From contig OY726571.1 of NCBI GenBank assembly GCA_963383645.1, positions 19,765,599 to 19,829,598 on the forward strand: a stretch of DNA of 64,000 nt, given 5' to 3'. Under the pieces are notes generated by a model. That model ran no database searches. It was given only the letters and a program-made list of their open reading frames with translations, and had not been told where the DNA came from. How positions within the stretch are numbered: position 1 is the stretch's first letter; each line of letters begins with the position of its first letter. This stretch comes from Muscardinus avellanarius (lineage: Eukaryota > Chordata > Mammalia > Rodentia > Gliridae). Made by a program: the position numbers and the translations under genes. This document shows, one piece after another, positions 1-13,554 of this stretch.

Positions 1-315
1 ATTTAAAAAAACTGAGATAATCAACTCATAAAGAGAAAAGGTGTATTTTGGCTCACAGGTTTGTAGACTACGATCAATTGGTCTCATTGCTTGTGGGCCA
101 ATAGGAAGGAAGAACATCATGACTGGAGCACATGGCGGAGGAAAGCTGCTTACCTCATAGCCAGCTAAGGCATGCTTCCAATCATGTGTCCCATCACCTA
201 AAGACCTCCCACTAGGCCCCACCTCTTAAAGGTCTTGCCACTTCTCAATAGTACTGCCCTAAGAACGAAGCCTTTTACACGCTTCGGGGACAGAAGTTAA
301 GATCCAAACTATAGG
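1..315. repeat. Old interspersed repeat in TLL1 intron, family unassigned
   Basis: The stretch reads like a widely dispersed mammalian repeat: 'attttggctcacagg', then 'aacatcatgactggagcaca', 'ctaggccccacctctt' and an end near 'ccaaactataggg'. I recognise the pattern but not the family with certainty. It is truncated by the window edge. Confidence 0.55.
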
Positions 316-510
316 GTAGCTGAAGCTGTCACACTGTTTTTCTCATTAAATTTTCTCAAGATTGCGCATCCTACTGATTTCACAATGATAAATCATTTGT
401 GTGACATGAACATGTTTTCTTGACATATTTTAATCCCCAAATAAAAGAACTTTTGAGGTGATATATGGATTTTCAAAATTTTTTTTTCTTTCTTTCTTTC
501 TCTTTCTTAG

Positions 511-726
<216 letters not shown>

Positions 727-947
727 TAGCAAGTCAAGTTTGTGCTCCTTTTTTCTGACTGAGAACCAGGATTCTTTTCTGGCAAATATATCTATTTTAA
801 TAACAGGACTATAAATGTGAATCTCCAAGCACATCAGATAAAATCTTACTAAAGCTCTGTGTATATGTTACATTTGGAGAAATTCTTAGGCTTCCTACTT
901 AAATGTCTTTGGAGTTGTTGAATATTTAGGAAAAAAAGAAACAATAC

Positions 948-1164
948 TTTTTTTTTTTTTTTTACGGGTCTGGGGATGGAACCCAGGGGCATTTGAACTC
1001 CGAGCTATACCCCCTGCCCTAATTTTCATTCTTTATTTTGAAACCGGGGTCTCACTGAGTTGCAGAAGGCCTCACTAAGTAGTTGAGGCTGGTCGCGAAC
1101 TGTGATCTTCGGGTCTCAACCTCTCAAATGCTGGGATTACAAGTGTGTGCCACCATGTCCGGTT
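948..1164 (-). mobile_element. B1-ID dimeric SINE, full length
   Basis: On this strand it starts with a T-run (the element's A-tail), then the ID module 'ctggggatggaacccagggg' and 'ctataccccctgcccta', the linker 'ttctttattttgaaac', and the B1-like head ending 'gtgtgtgccaccatgtccgg'. This order, inverted, defines the element throughout the window. Confidence 0.9.
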
Positions 1165-2282
1165 AATACTTTTTAGTTTGATATGTGATCGGTGGAGTAC
1201 AGTTAAGTAGAATCTCCAAATTGTTTCATAATAAATTTTATATTAATTTGAGCAGTTTGATTTTTTTATCTTTAACAGTTAGATGTCTGAAGCTTGGTAT
1301 TAAAAACATATGCTCTCTAATAACCTACTGGGATAGCTACTTGCACTACTCTATTTCCTTAAATAACTTTTCAATTTATCTCTCTGACATACCCTCATTT
1401 TTTCCTTCTTTAATTTGGTATGTGTCATGAATTTTTCCTCCATCTTAATCTTTCATTGGAATTTTACATGTTAAATTTCAACTGTTTGGGGAATCTTTAT
1501 TAAACAAAAATTAATTTAATTTAAATTAATTTAGAAAATATAATTTTTAAGACAAAGCATAGGATAAACTTGATTGTGATTTGAGGCCAATGTAATCATG
1601 TTTTTTATGTAATGCCTAAGAAATATTACTTTTTTCAGTTAAAAAAAATTAATTAATTTTAGATATTTGCTGTAGTCATTTAGCTTACAGCGACACCTAG
1701 TGGCAATGATAATGCATAAAGATTATACACTTCCAGGAAAAATCTATCTTGGTGTAAAAGAGAGTATAATAGCATACAAATTCAACCAGGAAATAAGGAT
1801 TTCAATGCAATTTTTTGTTATGTTTCCTCCTGATTGCTTTTATTTTTTACTTTATTTTATAAATCTGTATGGTAGTTTTGTTGTCCAATATTTTTCACTC
1901 AGTCTGAGTATGAGGTTTATATGAAATCTGGGAGAAAGTAGATATAACTTGTTAAAATATTGATATTATTTATCTTAGATACTACTAAACTCCTGTAAAT
2001 AATACAAGTTAATTATTTATCGATACAAATACAGGTTGAGAAAAATCTTCCATGAACCATACATACAAATTTCACACTGAGAGATTTTCCATACATTTAG
2101 AATTTAGTCTTTAAATATAATCCTAATAATTTGTTAAATACCGAAAGGGTGGGAGAGGTGGAATCCTATTACTTCATGGATATTTTCGATAGCATACTGT
2201 TCATGCTATCTTAAAAAATATCCTGGCTCTCACAGGTTTTAAGAGTGCAATATGAAAATATGCTGTTAAAACTTTTGAAATA

Positions 2283-2493
2283 GCTGAGTGTGGTGGCTCA
2301 GGCCTGTAATTCCAGTACTTGGGAAGCTGAGATAGGAGAAATACGGGTTTGAGGGCAGCCTCAGGAACATAATGAAGTTCTCAGCAACCTAGCAAGACTG
2401 TTTCAAAACAAGAAAATAAGAAGGCTGAGGGTGTAGCTTTGAAGCAGAATACCCCTGGAACTAAATCCCAAAACCATAAAAAAGAAAAAAAAT
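2283..2493 (+). mobile_element. B1-ID SINE, diverged
   Basis: B1 head 'gagtgtggtggctcaggcct' and tail 'ggaactaaatcccaaaacc' before an A-rich end. Many substitutions suggest an older copy. Confidence 0.8.
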
Positions 2494-2550
2494 TGGAAAA
2501 AAACATTGAAATAGCTGATAATACTGTAGTTTAAAATGATCTAGCTACAT

Positions 2551-2727
2551 GCCAGATGTGGTGGCGCACACTTGTAATCCCAGTACCTGGGAGGCTGAGA
2601 CAGATTCTAAGTCAAAGATTAACGGCCAGCCTCAGCTACTTAGTGAGGTGCTCAGCAACTCAGTGAGACCGTGTTTCAAAATAAAAATAAAATAGACCTG
2701 GGTTTGAGCCTCAATACCAAAAAAAAT
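2551..2727 (+). mobile_element. B1-ID SINE with shortened ID module
   Basis: The head 'gccagatgtggtggcgcaca' is intact. The ID module is reduced to 'cctgggtttgagcctcaata' plus A-run, with its 5' half missing. Confidence 0.8.
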
Positions 2728-2864
2728 TATGTGATCTTTTTCAGTTTTCTTAAAATTTAGTGTCTTTTTTTTACACTTTTTAAATGGGAAGATTAAGATT
2801 AAATAATTTTTCAGTGTGTCACTATCTCTGGATCCTGAGTCCAAATTTTTACCAGACAGTTAGC

Positions 2865-2960
2865 TTTGGAAAAAAACACTTTTTAAAATCTCAGCTTCAT
2901 CCTCTGTAAAATAACAATCTCAAGGTTACTTACAGGTGTAAAATTCCATGACTCTCTACT
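2865..2960 (+). repeat. MIR-like relic
   Basis: Contains 'ctcagcttcatcctctgtaa' followed by 'aataacaatctcaaggtta', resembling the 'cctcagtttcctcatctgta' core region of MIR. Short and diverged. Confidence 0.5.
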
Positions 2961-3436
2961 ATTTATACCTTCTGTTCATGCACCCTACTTATCATATAGT
3001 TTACATAAGCTGAATTCTTTCAAAAAAACTACATGAAATAGGTATAATCTTCACCGTGCTGATGAAACAAAAAAACCTGGGTGGCTAATTAATTTTAAAA
3101 ACTTCTAATACAAGGTTAAAGCATAAGTTTTATTCTATCTCCAAAATTAACACCTTTTGCTCTCCTGTATTACCATTTCATTATTATTTGCATCAATTGA
3201 TAATATCTACACAGAGTATTTCCTCATATAGGCTTTAAGCAAATCCTGTGTTCAAAATGTAGAACTGGCAAGGTTCATTTTATTTTCCTGTTCAGTTCAT
3301 ATCCATTCCAATACTCATATGAATCACTTCAATCACACCCCCCATTACATACACAGAAAAACAGGCCTTGAGTCCTGCTGAGTCTCACACTGTCATCTCA
3401 GAAATGTGGAATCTGACACTAAAAATTTGCAGGGCA

Positions 3437-3617
3437 GCCGGGCGTGGTAGCGCACGCTTGTAATCCCTGCGCTTGGGAGGCAGAGACAGGAGGATCGCGC
3501 AGGTTCTAAGCCAGCCACACACGCTGGCTTAGGAAACCCTGTTTCCAAATAAAATGTAAAAATAGGTCTGGGAGTGTAGCCCAGAGGTAGAAGGGCTTCC
3601 AGGAACCCCAGTACCAC

Positions 3618-3648
<31 letters not shown>
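3437..3648 (+). mobile_element. B1-ID SINE, CpG-rich variant subfamily
   Basis: Differs from the common form by 'tccctgcgcttgggaggcag', 'ggatcgcgcaggttc', and a tail reading 'gtctgggagtgtagcc' and 'ccaggaaccccagtaccacc', followed by a 30-base A-run. It carries AAGCCAGC-N7-GCTGGCTT, a small inverted repeat seen in most copies of this variant. Confidence 0.9.
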
Positions 3649-3651
<3 letters not shown>

Positions 3652-4146
3652 CAGGTCAATCAAAGAAGCACTGAAGTTAGGAGATGAGTATCCTGACTTC
3701 CCAACTTCTGCTCAGTTTACTCTTGAAAACACGTAAATTATTTCTCTCACTTTTACAGCTGTCTTGGGGTTTACTGCATAGATTTCTTCTATACTGTTAC
3801 CTTCCAGGGCCTTACCTGCTGAAATAGTCCTGCATACTGCCTGTTGGGGATGTTTCTTCAAAGCATTTTTCTTTAACATATTCATTTAGTCTATAATCTA
3901 TCATATTTTTGGCATTTTTCTTTGGATAGACAATGTAACATATTAGCAAGTTACAGGAAAAATTAGGAAGTTGTGGAAAATTATAGGACAACAGAAGGAA
4001 TTCCTGGCTGCTAAGTTAGACTTCAAAGTTTTCCTTTATGTTGGCAAGACAGCCAGGTCTAGAAGCACATCTGTCAATTTTTGCTATATGTATAAAGCAT
4101 TTGTGCATTGTTTGCTGCCTCTTAGAATAGATGTAGCTGTTATTGA

Positions 4147-4205
4147 TAAGGCCTGAATTTTCCTTTCTTTCTTTTCCTTCCCTTTCTCTTTCTCTCTTTC
4201 TTTCT

Positions 4206-4280
<75 letters not shown>
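4147..4280 (+). repeat. (TTTC)n followed by (CT)n microsatellite
   Basis: Pyrimidine tract that forms the (inverted) tail end of the SINE immediately downstream. It explains the apparent Arg/Glu-rich open frame on the opposite strand. Confidence 0.95.
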
Positions 4281-4281
<1 letters not shown>

Positions 4282-4683
4282 TACTAAGGATGGAACCCAG
4301 GGACATTCTATTCTACCTCCGAGGTATACCCTCAGCCTTATTTTTAGTCTATTTATTTATTTATTTATTTATTCATTCATCTATTTATTTAGAGATATTG
4401 GGAATGGAACCCAGGGGCATTTTACCTCCGAGCTACACCCCCAGCTCTATTTTTTATTCTTTATTTTGAAACAGAGTCTCACTGAGTTGCAAAGAGCCTA
4501 AGTGGCTGAGGCTGTCCATGAACCGCTATCCTACTGTCTCAGCCTCCCGAATGCTGGGATTACAAGTGTTTCACTGAGTTGCAAAAGACCTCACTAAGTA
4601 GCTGAGGCTGTCTGCGAACCGACATCCTTCAGTCTTTGCCTCCCGAATGCTGGAATTACAAGTGTGCGTCACCACGCCCGAAT
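4281..4683 (-). mobile_element. Two nested B1-ID SINEs
   Basis: An outer element has its ID module at 4281-4345 and its B1 head at 4569-4683. A second element of the same orientation (about 4346-4568, tail (TTTA)n at 4348-4391) lies between them, so it inserted in the outer copy's linker. Confidence 0.85.
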
Positions 4684-5797
4684 GAAGTATACATTTTAAT
4701 TTGCTTAAGTAAATTTGTATTTTTGTATGCAAATCTCATTTTATGCATAGTAAACAAACAAACAAACAACTTCTAACATTATAACTTTTAAAACCAGGTG
4801 ATGAGAATTCTTGCTGCTTTAGTATAACTGCATGGCAACTTTTTGTAAGTAATACTATCCAAGTCTATGAAAAATGGACTTTATTGAAGAAATCTCTTCT
4901 TAAAGGACTTTTATTAAACTAGAATTGAACTTAGAATTTGAGTCAACTTTCCAAAGGAAAAAATGGACTTTAGAGGGAAATATGGACTTTTATTGAAGAA
5001 AGTCCTTTTTTCTTCTGACAGTTGGTTCAAATTCTAAGTCCAAATTTAGTTTAATCAGGTAACAACTGGTATTACTCCACTCTTAAGTATATTTATTGAA
5101 AGAAACAAACTTCATAGTAAAAAAAAATCTGCCTTGTCTCAGACAAGGATATATTTATAACAGAGGAAGAGGGGCAAACCATGGAGAGAATTTTTGTTTG
5201 TTTGTTTGCTTGTTTGTTTGTTAAAACATAGCATGCAATATCTGTTAGGATATATTTTCTTGTAGTATATAGAGATCTGGTCAAGTTATCTGTTGATGAC
5301 ATTTAAAAAGCAAATGATGTATTATTATGCTCCTTAGAGAGGAAATTATTTTGATCTAAGTCAATTAAATTAGAATGTCCACTAAAAGCACTTGCAGGTC
5401 CAATTACAGAAACTCTCCTGCAATTTAATACTCTACCGGGAAATAAACAAACATGTCTTTGCAAATTAAAATGAAGACCACTCCTCAGCCTCTCTTCCTG
5501 TGACCATTCCTACTCAGCTTTTTCCCAGAGTTCCACAGAAGATGCTTACTTCCTCTGACAGCTTGCAAAATACTTTTGAACGATTGATTTTAAAAACAGC
5601 ATTGCTGACATACTAAACAGCTGCTTTTATGTTTTTCTGATTTGGTAAATGAGTAGGGAAATTTACCCCCCAAAAGTATACTGACTCCATTTAAAAATAA
5701 TTTTGTAAAGAGACCTATCAAGTGCTATATTGACCAAAGTTTGAATATCCATGAGAATTCTAAAATATCATGCAAACAATTTCCTTTAGGGCACCTA

Positions 5798-5799
<2 letters not shown>

Positions 5800-5846
<47 letters not shown>
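5800..5846 (+). repeat. (GT)n microsatellite
   Basis: About 23 uninterrupted GT units. Confidence 0.98.
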
Positions 5847-5847
<1 letters not shown>

Positions 5848-6730
5848 CTTCATGGAATTTCTCTTAAGTCTTATTAAAAACACACAGTTTATTCACATAA
5901 TATTCAAATGCTCATCCTTTGAAAATACCTCCTGTGGGCAAAATTTCCCCTCTCCTCCTGCTAAGAATGTTATTTCCAGATTTATTCGTAAGAGCAGGGA
6001 TCCATGAGCACGAGTGTGTGCACCGAAACAGATAAATGAAAAGTCGACTTTTTGCAGCATTTAAAATTATCTTTAGATGCAGTTTAAATGGTTTGTCTCA
6101 AAACATAGGCCCGTTTTCAGTAAAATCGAATAATGACACTCTCCTCTGATTTTCAGAAATCTATTTTCCTGTTATGCTCAGCTACGTTATATTCTCCTGG
6201 GCTTTTGTTCCAGGGAGGGGCTAGCAGAAGACTGTCTCCTCTGGATCCTGGTCTTTGTTTCTTTACTTTGCTTCTTTAGAGCAGACACACCAAAAGCAAG
6301 GACCTTCTCTGCATCTCCTTATTTCTTTTATTTTTACTTCCTCTTGGGCTGTGAAATAAAAGTGATGCAGAGGCTGGTGAATTTTTGAAAGTTGAACACA
6401 AAATAAATTCATTGCTTATATCAAATTTAGAGAATAGGTATAATTTTTTAAATCTACAAATAAGATTAGACCACTTTACATATTTCTATCTTGTATTTGG
6501 GAATATTTTTCACAAAATATATTTTGCTTGTCTTCAAAAATCTAAGATTTCCTTTTTGATAGCAGAGTCCTGATGTCTTAAATTGCTGTTCAATCTTTGT
6601 GGTTTTTATTTCATACCTGAGTCTTCTCTAGTAGATGGACGATGTCATTTAAATGTCCTCACAGGAAAATAATATACTAGTAATAATGACTTAAAAGATC
6701 ACTTACTATCGTCTTCTAATTGTTTCCCAG

Positions 6731-6935
6731 CAAGGCAGGGGTAGTGGTGCACGTCTATAATCCCAGTACTTGGGAGGGTGAGACAAGAGGTTCATGACCA
6801 GTCTCAGCAATTTAGCAAGGCCCTCGGCAACTTAGTGGGACCTTGTTTCAAAATTTAAAAAAAAAAAAAAAATAGGGCAGTTAGTGTAATTTAAAAGTAG
6901 AATTCTCTTGGGTTCAATTCCCAGTTCCATAAAAT
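6731..6935 (+). mobile_element. B1-ID SINE
   Basis: Head 'ggtagtggtgcacgtctata', ID tail 'cttgggttcaattcccagtt' followed by an A/T-rich tail that runs on to about 7010. Confidence 0.85.
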
Positions 6936-7009
6936 AATGTATATGTGAATAAATAAATAAAATAATACATAAAATAAAATACATAAAAAATACATAAAAT
7001 AATGTATAT

Positions 7010-7051
7010 GTAGCTTGGTTCCATCCCCACCCAGTACTGCCAAAAAAAAAA
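7010..7051 (+). mobile_element. Detached ID-module 3' end
   Basis: Only 'tagcttggttccatcccca' and 'cagtactgcc' plus an A-run remain. It may be a duplicated 3' end of the SINE just upstream. Confidence 0.6.
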
Positions 7052-7085
7052 AATGTGTATGTGAATATATGTATGTGTTTGTGTA

Positions 7086-7086
<1 letters not shown>

Positions 7087-7148
<62 letters not shown>
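7087..7148 (+). repeat. (CT)n microsatellite
   Basis: About 31 CT units without interruption. Confidence 0.98.
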
Positions 7149-7155
<7 letters not shown>

Positions 7156-7267
7156 CTCCCCCTAAGCATTACTCAATAACTTACATATATTGACCATTCA
7201 TGCTTAATTTAGACTCTATGATGTCAGAGTGCTGTATCTTATTCCTGTTTTAGAATGCAGTTTTGAA

Positions 7268-7345
7268 AGGGCATGTGGTCGTAACTCTGTACACATGCTT
7301 AGCATGTAGACCCCGGGTTCAATTCCTAGCACCCAAAATTGTATT
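7268..7345 (+). mobile_element. ID monomer (tRNA-derived SINE)
   Basis: Reads 'acatgcttagcatgtagacc' then 'cgggttcaattcctagcacc' and an A-rich end. The B box-like GGTTCAATTCC is preserved and no B1 head is attached. Confidence 0.7.
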
Positions 7346-8829
7346 AAAAACACAAAATAAGCATAGAAATGAAGCCATGGGACAAAGTATGACAGAGCTT
7401 GGATGCGGGCAATCTGATTGTGGAAGTCTGTTGCAAGGAAAAGACAACTCTTGGAGTTACTCGGCTAAGAAAAGCATCGTGGTAGAAAGGAGAGGATGCT
7501 TGATTTCCAGTGTGCAAGGAAATTAAATTGCAAAGCTGATTGTAATTTCATCCTTTGGGAGCAGTTTCAAGAGTGTGTTTCCTGACATGGATACGTTTGT
7601 AAGAGCAGCAGTATGTCAGTGTGTTTTGCAAGATACTCTGGCTGCCATCTGCAAGCCAGAAGGGCCTTTGGAGCCACTCAACAACTTTCCCTGCAGAGAA
7701 GACACGCTTGTGATGGAAGCTCTTTCCTATGCTGCTCACACAAATGTCCCTGAGTGCGCAGTTGTCTGCGATCATGCTCTAAAGTTTGGTTGAGTCTGTG
7801 TATTCAGACATGCCTCTAAATGAAATTCCATACTTTGAAATTCAGAAGTGTTTTACTTAAAAAATATCACCAAACACAATATAGGTGAAGCATATACAGA
7901 TGTAGAAAATCCAAGTAAGAGTTTCAGCTGTGGAATTCATCTTCACTAAGGACTAACTGGTCACCGATGACCTTGGCATTGTTGTGATCACCAGCTCTTA
8001 CCCTGTTGGGATTTTCCTGGGACTTTCCTGGTTTTAGCATGGAAATTCTTACCTCCCAGGATCCTTGTCAGTCCTTGATGAACAGGAAAAGAAAGGCGCT
8101 CTGCTTGCTCCCGACACTGTCTATACCCCATTCTTTCTCTCCCTTTCTTTTCATGTTTTCTGGGCATGGGTTGGGGGCAGCATAACGCCCTCTGCTTTTG
8201 TTTAATTTCTAGTTTTATCAAGATTTAGGGCCCTGACTACAAAGGGTTTCTGAGAAAAAAAAATAAGCCTTTTATCCTAAAATTAGCTAAATTTTGCAAA
8301 CTCACTGGCTTATTTCTTTAACATATTTTCCTCTAGTGAAAAAGGTAATAACTAGTAAGTCAATTAAAGCAAATTGAAAACTCAAAATCTTAAAAAGTTT
8401 GATTTAGTGAGCTAGAACCCCCCCATGGGCTTTTTATCACTCTAAAAAGAAAATCAAAAGGAACATTTAAAATATTTTTATATAGTAAGCACAACAATGG
8501 TAATTGACTGGGCTTTGGAATTACAAAGATAACTATCATTATATATGCATATTTTCCTGATCAAAGTAGATAAATATTTCTACCTAAGAAAACAATATTA
8601 TCCTATGTATGCTCTGTAAAAGTTCTATGCAGTACACATGCACATATGTACACATTTCATATATTTTGTTGAAATATATTCTTCTAAATTTCAGATTTTG
8701 AAGTTATTAGATTAAATTGATGTTAAGACTTTGTTCTCTTATCCATAAAAAGTCTTACTTGAAACCAAAACCAGAATTAGATGTAACAACAACAAAAATT
8801 ATCGAGTTCCTCTTTGATGGTCTCTTCTA

Positions 8830-9010
8830 AGTGATTGTTCAGGTATAAATTCTGAAAACCCACTAAAATTGGTACCATTATTAACAAATGTTTTTACCCT
8901 TTAGAAAACAGTGTATCTGAGAAGCTACATCCCTTACCCAGAGTCACAGAGTTTGTGGACCTTGGAGCGAGGTTGCCAACCAGGCAGCTTGTGTGGGGAG
9001 CCTGCTTTCT
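8830..9010 (-). repeat. MIR-like relic ahead of the TLL1 CUB5 exon
   Basis: 'ggtaccattattaacaaatg' and 'acccagagtcacagagttt' followed by 'cttggagcgaggttgccaac' follow the order of an inverted MIR core. Confidence 0.55.
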
Positions 9011-9044
9011 ATCACCATTACACTCGAACTCTCCAGTTATCTGA

Positions 9045-9434
<390 letters not shown>

Positions 9435-10008
9435 TGATTCATATTTATTGAAGTTTACAAATTGGCAATAACTTCATGAAAAAGATTACATTGTCTTATC
9501 AGTGGCTTGGTGAAATATGTCTCCTATTCTTCCCCCTTCACTTCTGATGAATATTTCTGATAATATTAGATGAACTTTGTGATTATAATTTTGTGTTACC
9601 TTCTAGGGTCTAGCTTTTTATTATGCAATGAGTATATCAAACACTTAATAAGCTAAAAGTAATATGTACTTCAGCACACACTCAACATTTTTATCACTTT
9701 TCTAAAAGGCCAGAAGTACACCTTTCATGCATCTTTAAGGCATCAGAGAAAAAGAAAGGAATATGCACACCTTTCTAATTCTGTTTCCTTCCCCACACAT
9801 ATTTTTGGTGAGCATGGCAGGCTCGGCCACTGGTGTATGGGCTCAGCCAGTGCTGAAGGACTGTTGTCAAATGCAGTGTCAAGTGTGCAGGTACAAACTA
9901 CCAGAGGCAGTCAGGGGTCACTGTGAGAAATAAGAACAAAATTGCTAGAGGTTTTGTCCATGCGTTTTTCTCCTAGACTTACTGTGTTAATTTTTTGGGG
10001 AGGGGAAA

Positions 10009-10231
10009 GGTGCTGGTATTGGAGATTGAACCTTGTAGCATTCTACCTGTGAGCTACACCGTAAGTCCTTTTATTTATTTATTTATTTATTTTTTGAAAT
10101 GGGATCTCACTAAGTTGGTCTCAGTAGGTAGCTGAGAGCCCCACTAAGTTGCTGAAGCTGCCTTGAACCTGTGATCTTCCTATCTCAGCCTCCCTAGTAC
10201 TGTATTACAGGCATGCACCACCATGCTTGAC
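10009..10231 (-). mobile_element. B1-ID SINE, diverged
   Basis: ID module 'attggagattgaaccttgta', (TTTA)n linker at 10070-10092, B1 head ending 'gcatgcaccaccatgcttga'. Confidence 0.85.
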
Positions 10232-10298
10232 ATTGCATTAATATTGAATGATATTCTTAATGTATTTTTTTTTTGTTGTGAGGATATTAGCCCCAATA

Positions 10299-10508
10299 TT
10301 TTTTGTGTGTGGTACTGGGGATAGAACCCAGGGGCATTCTACCTCCAAGCTACACCACCAGCCCTACTTTTTATTCTTTATTTTGAAACAGGATCTCACT
10401 GAGTTGCTAAGAGCCTCACTAAGTAGCTGAGGCTGTCTGCGAACCACCATTCTCCTGTCTCAGCCTCCCAAATTCTGGAATTACAAGCATGCACCACCAC
10501 ACCCAGCT
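10299..10508 (-). mobile_element. B1-ID SINE with target-site duplication
   Basis: Complete element from 'ggtactggggatagaaccca' to 'caccaccacacccagc'. Flanked by TAGCCCCAAT at 10288-10297 and 10508-10517. Confidence 0.9.
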
Positions 10509-10746
10509 AGCCCCAATTTTTTTTTAATGTTTACCAGTATTTATTGCTTAAATAATACTCATGAACTCTTACCCAAATAACAACTAAAATGGAACAAGAA
10601 GGATTTTCAGTATTTAAATTATTAAAATAAAAAACAAAGGAAGATTTTAGATTCTGGATGTGGCTCTGTCTTGGTAACTTCTGAAACAAATTTAATATCT
10701 CTGTATATTTTATAAACCTCATTTTACTTATTTGTATCAAACAAAG

Positions 10747-10957
10747 TAGCTAAGAGTGGTGGGACATGCCTGTAATCCCAGTACTTAGGAGGCTGAGACA
10801 GGAGGATCAAAGGTTGGAAGACAACTTCAGTAACACAACAAGACTCTCAGCAACCTAGTGAGACTGTTTCAAAACAAAAGCAAACAAACAAAATAAAAAG
10901 GGTTAGGGGTGTGTCTTTGAGGTAGAATGCCCCTGGGTTCAATTCCCAGTATCAAAA
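10747..10957 (+). mobile_element. B1-ID SINE
   Basis: Head 'agctaagagtggtgggacat', tail 'ctgggttcaattcccagtat' ending in AAAA. It ends about 300 bp before the TLL1 terminal exon. Confidence 0.88.
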
Positions 10958-11080
10958 TATGGGAGAATTACCCAAAATTTCAGAGAGAAATGTGCACAAA
11001 ATTAGGAAACAAACTAAGTTCAGAACTCAGTGACAGCACTGATGAGCGGCATAATCTCCAGCCTGTCATATCTTCTCTGA

Positions 11081-11389
<309 letters not shown>

Positions 11390-11915
11390 CACCAAAACCT
11401 CTCTCAGAACATACAGGAATGAGCACAATGGAGAGAAGACATATATTTTTTAAACTGACCTTATTAGCAAAAACGTTTTGTATCATGAGTTTGAACAAAA
11501 GAAAACTGTAAGACCAGAATTGTCTCTGTACTGAAAGACACATTTCCGTCTAACCCCGATCAGCATTATGAGGACATCTGAACTCCCTGCTTGATGAGTC
11601 AATGTAGCAGGTGGAAGAGGGCGTCATGTCCCTCCTTCAAGGAAGACTCTACAGGCTTTTGAACCCAGCTTGAAACAGATGCCTGGCGATTTAGACAGTT
11701 TGATTCAGGGGCTGTGACCCTGCAGAGTGTTCTTTCTGACCATGTTTCAAGATTTGGGAATGATCTTGCGGGTCATAAACTGGAGAAACCTCTCCTTGTA
11801 TCTTAGTGTGATTGCTTTGACTTTGTATCTCAGATACAGTGTAAACCGGATCCATCTAAGGTGGCGTGAAATGGAAGTCTTCTGAGGGTGGTTTGTACTT
11901 TAAGAGAGCATGAAT

Positions 11916-11918
<3 letters not shown>

Positions 11919-11964
<46 letters not shown>
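11919..11964 (+). repeat. (TG)n tract in TLL1 3' UTR
   Basis: About 23 TG units inside the probable 3' UTR. Confidence 0.97.
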
Positions 11965-11965
<1 letters not shown>

Positions 11966-13221
11966 TGTCTGGAAACTGGAATATTTCAGCTTCATTATTC
12001 CCACTTGCAGGCTACCTTCACCTCTTTAAAACACAAATGATCTCTAGCCCAAGTCCTTGCTGTTGCGTTTTGACCAGCTTGAAATGTTGAAATGTCAGTC
12101 GGGTCTCTGAATGCTGTCAAACTCTACACACCCTTTATTTAATTACTGGAAAATGCCCAGTTAATTGATAAACTCAGTTCTTTCTGTCTCAGTGCTGCCT
12201 TTTTACACCAAATCCAAGAAGCCTGTGATGTCTTATGAACCTTAGAGAAGACTCCCACGAGGCGTGCGCAGGATTTCTCTGAACAACCGCCCGACGGCCC
12301 ATTCTCAAGTTATCACTGCTGCTATTTTCTTTCTTTGGTCGTTTGATCTGTTATTGTTGTGGTTATTATTGTTGATGTTGTCATGGAAAGTGTATTTAAA
12401 AAAGTGAAATGAGGTCTTCTGAGTGTTGAAAGAGCTCTCTCTTTTTTTTTTTTTTTAATTATTTTCCTCTCATTTTCTTCCTGGGATTCAGTTAAAAAAT
12501 GCAATGCTGGGGGGTGGGGAGATTAATCCTGAAAGAATTCTTCTGGTGCTATTCCATAAACATTTTTTTAAAAGAAGTTTTAGACTTTTGAGCCAACCAC
12601 CTGTGAACTATGAATGTCTCCCTATGTCTGGTGGGTAGCATTTGAAAATTGAAGATTTGTTAAATAGATCAAGAGAGTATCAATGCAGGGGCAGATTGGT
12701 CCTGTGGAACAACTACTTATAATGCCTTAGAATTCTTGCATATGATCAAACAGATTCTCCTCGAGACACTTTTGGAAACGTGGAACATAATACTGTATGT
12801 AAATCACAGCTCCATCAGGAAAATCAATTTCTGTGACTGAGATAGCGAATATAAATATGGTGACCTGCTTTTGTTGTAGAAAATGTAATTTTAGAGTGAG
12901 TTGTTGCTTTCCAGCCATGTGTGGTTTTAATATTAATGAATGTATATGCGAGATTGCTTGAGTTGGTGAAGCTACAAGAAAATTCACTGGGTGGTTAAAA
13001 AGTTAAAATTTATTGTGCCAAGTTCTCCTAGCATCCTGTTTGAAATAACACCTTTCTTAGGTTTCATGGACAAATAATGGGAACTTTTAAGTATCACCAG
13101 TCCCATTAAGGAAGGATCTTTCCTGGAGAAACATCTCTATTTTGATATTTTTGGATATTGATGTAGTTTGCTAGAGGAGGTAGCTTTGTTTCTGTTACCT
13201 GTCCATGAACGTTCAATGTTT

Positions 13222-13227
13222 AATAAA
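13222..13227 (+). promoter_or_regulatory. Candidate TLL1 polyadenylation signal (AATAAA)
   Basis: AATAAA in the context TGTTTAATAAAATTGGG, followed 20-30 bases later by T-rich sequence. A second AATAAA at 13693-13698 sits inside a MIR-like relic and is a less likely choice. Confidence 0.5.
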
Positions 13228-13554
13228 ATTGGGACCATTTCTTTATTTTTACAAAATTAAACGCTACACACAAACAGAGCTTATTTGTTCTTTTTCTCTC
13301 ATTGCTGCTCTGAAACACCTTTCCCTGCGTGTGAGTTGTAAAGTGTCAATACATTTTAAGAACCCAGGCTTTGACCTCGCTCAATGCTACTTTGGAAATG
13401 TGTGGCTCTTGCCTGCCGTGGAGATGAGACTGTCCGCCAAGCTGATTTATTCCAGTAATGCCTTCTGTGTGTCTACCCTGGTCTCCAGCTACCCAAGATA
13501 TGCCCAGGAATGGGGAAGAGAGAAAAAGTCATCCGCACCCGAAGTTTTCTGCCG

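Larger units (their letters stand above)
11390..13250 (+). other. TLL1: Probable TLL1 3' untranslated region
   Basis: About 1.85 kb of sequence follows the TLL1 stop with no SINE insertion, in contrast to the flanking introns and desert. It contains a (TG)n tract at 11919-11964 and a T-run near 12440. The end is inferred from an AATAAA at 13222-13227. No transcript data are available in the sequence, so the true end could be earlier or later. Confidence 0.6.

Noticed and set aside
4016..4306. Arg/Glu/Lys-rich frame
   Set aside because: Translation of a (TTTC)n/(CT)n microsatellite. The same applies to the frames at 6891-7169, 27130-27393 and 56376-56657.
7268..7345. Possible tRNA gene
   Set aside because: Only a B-box-like stretch is present in an ID SINE; no cloverleaf can be drawn.
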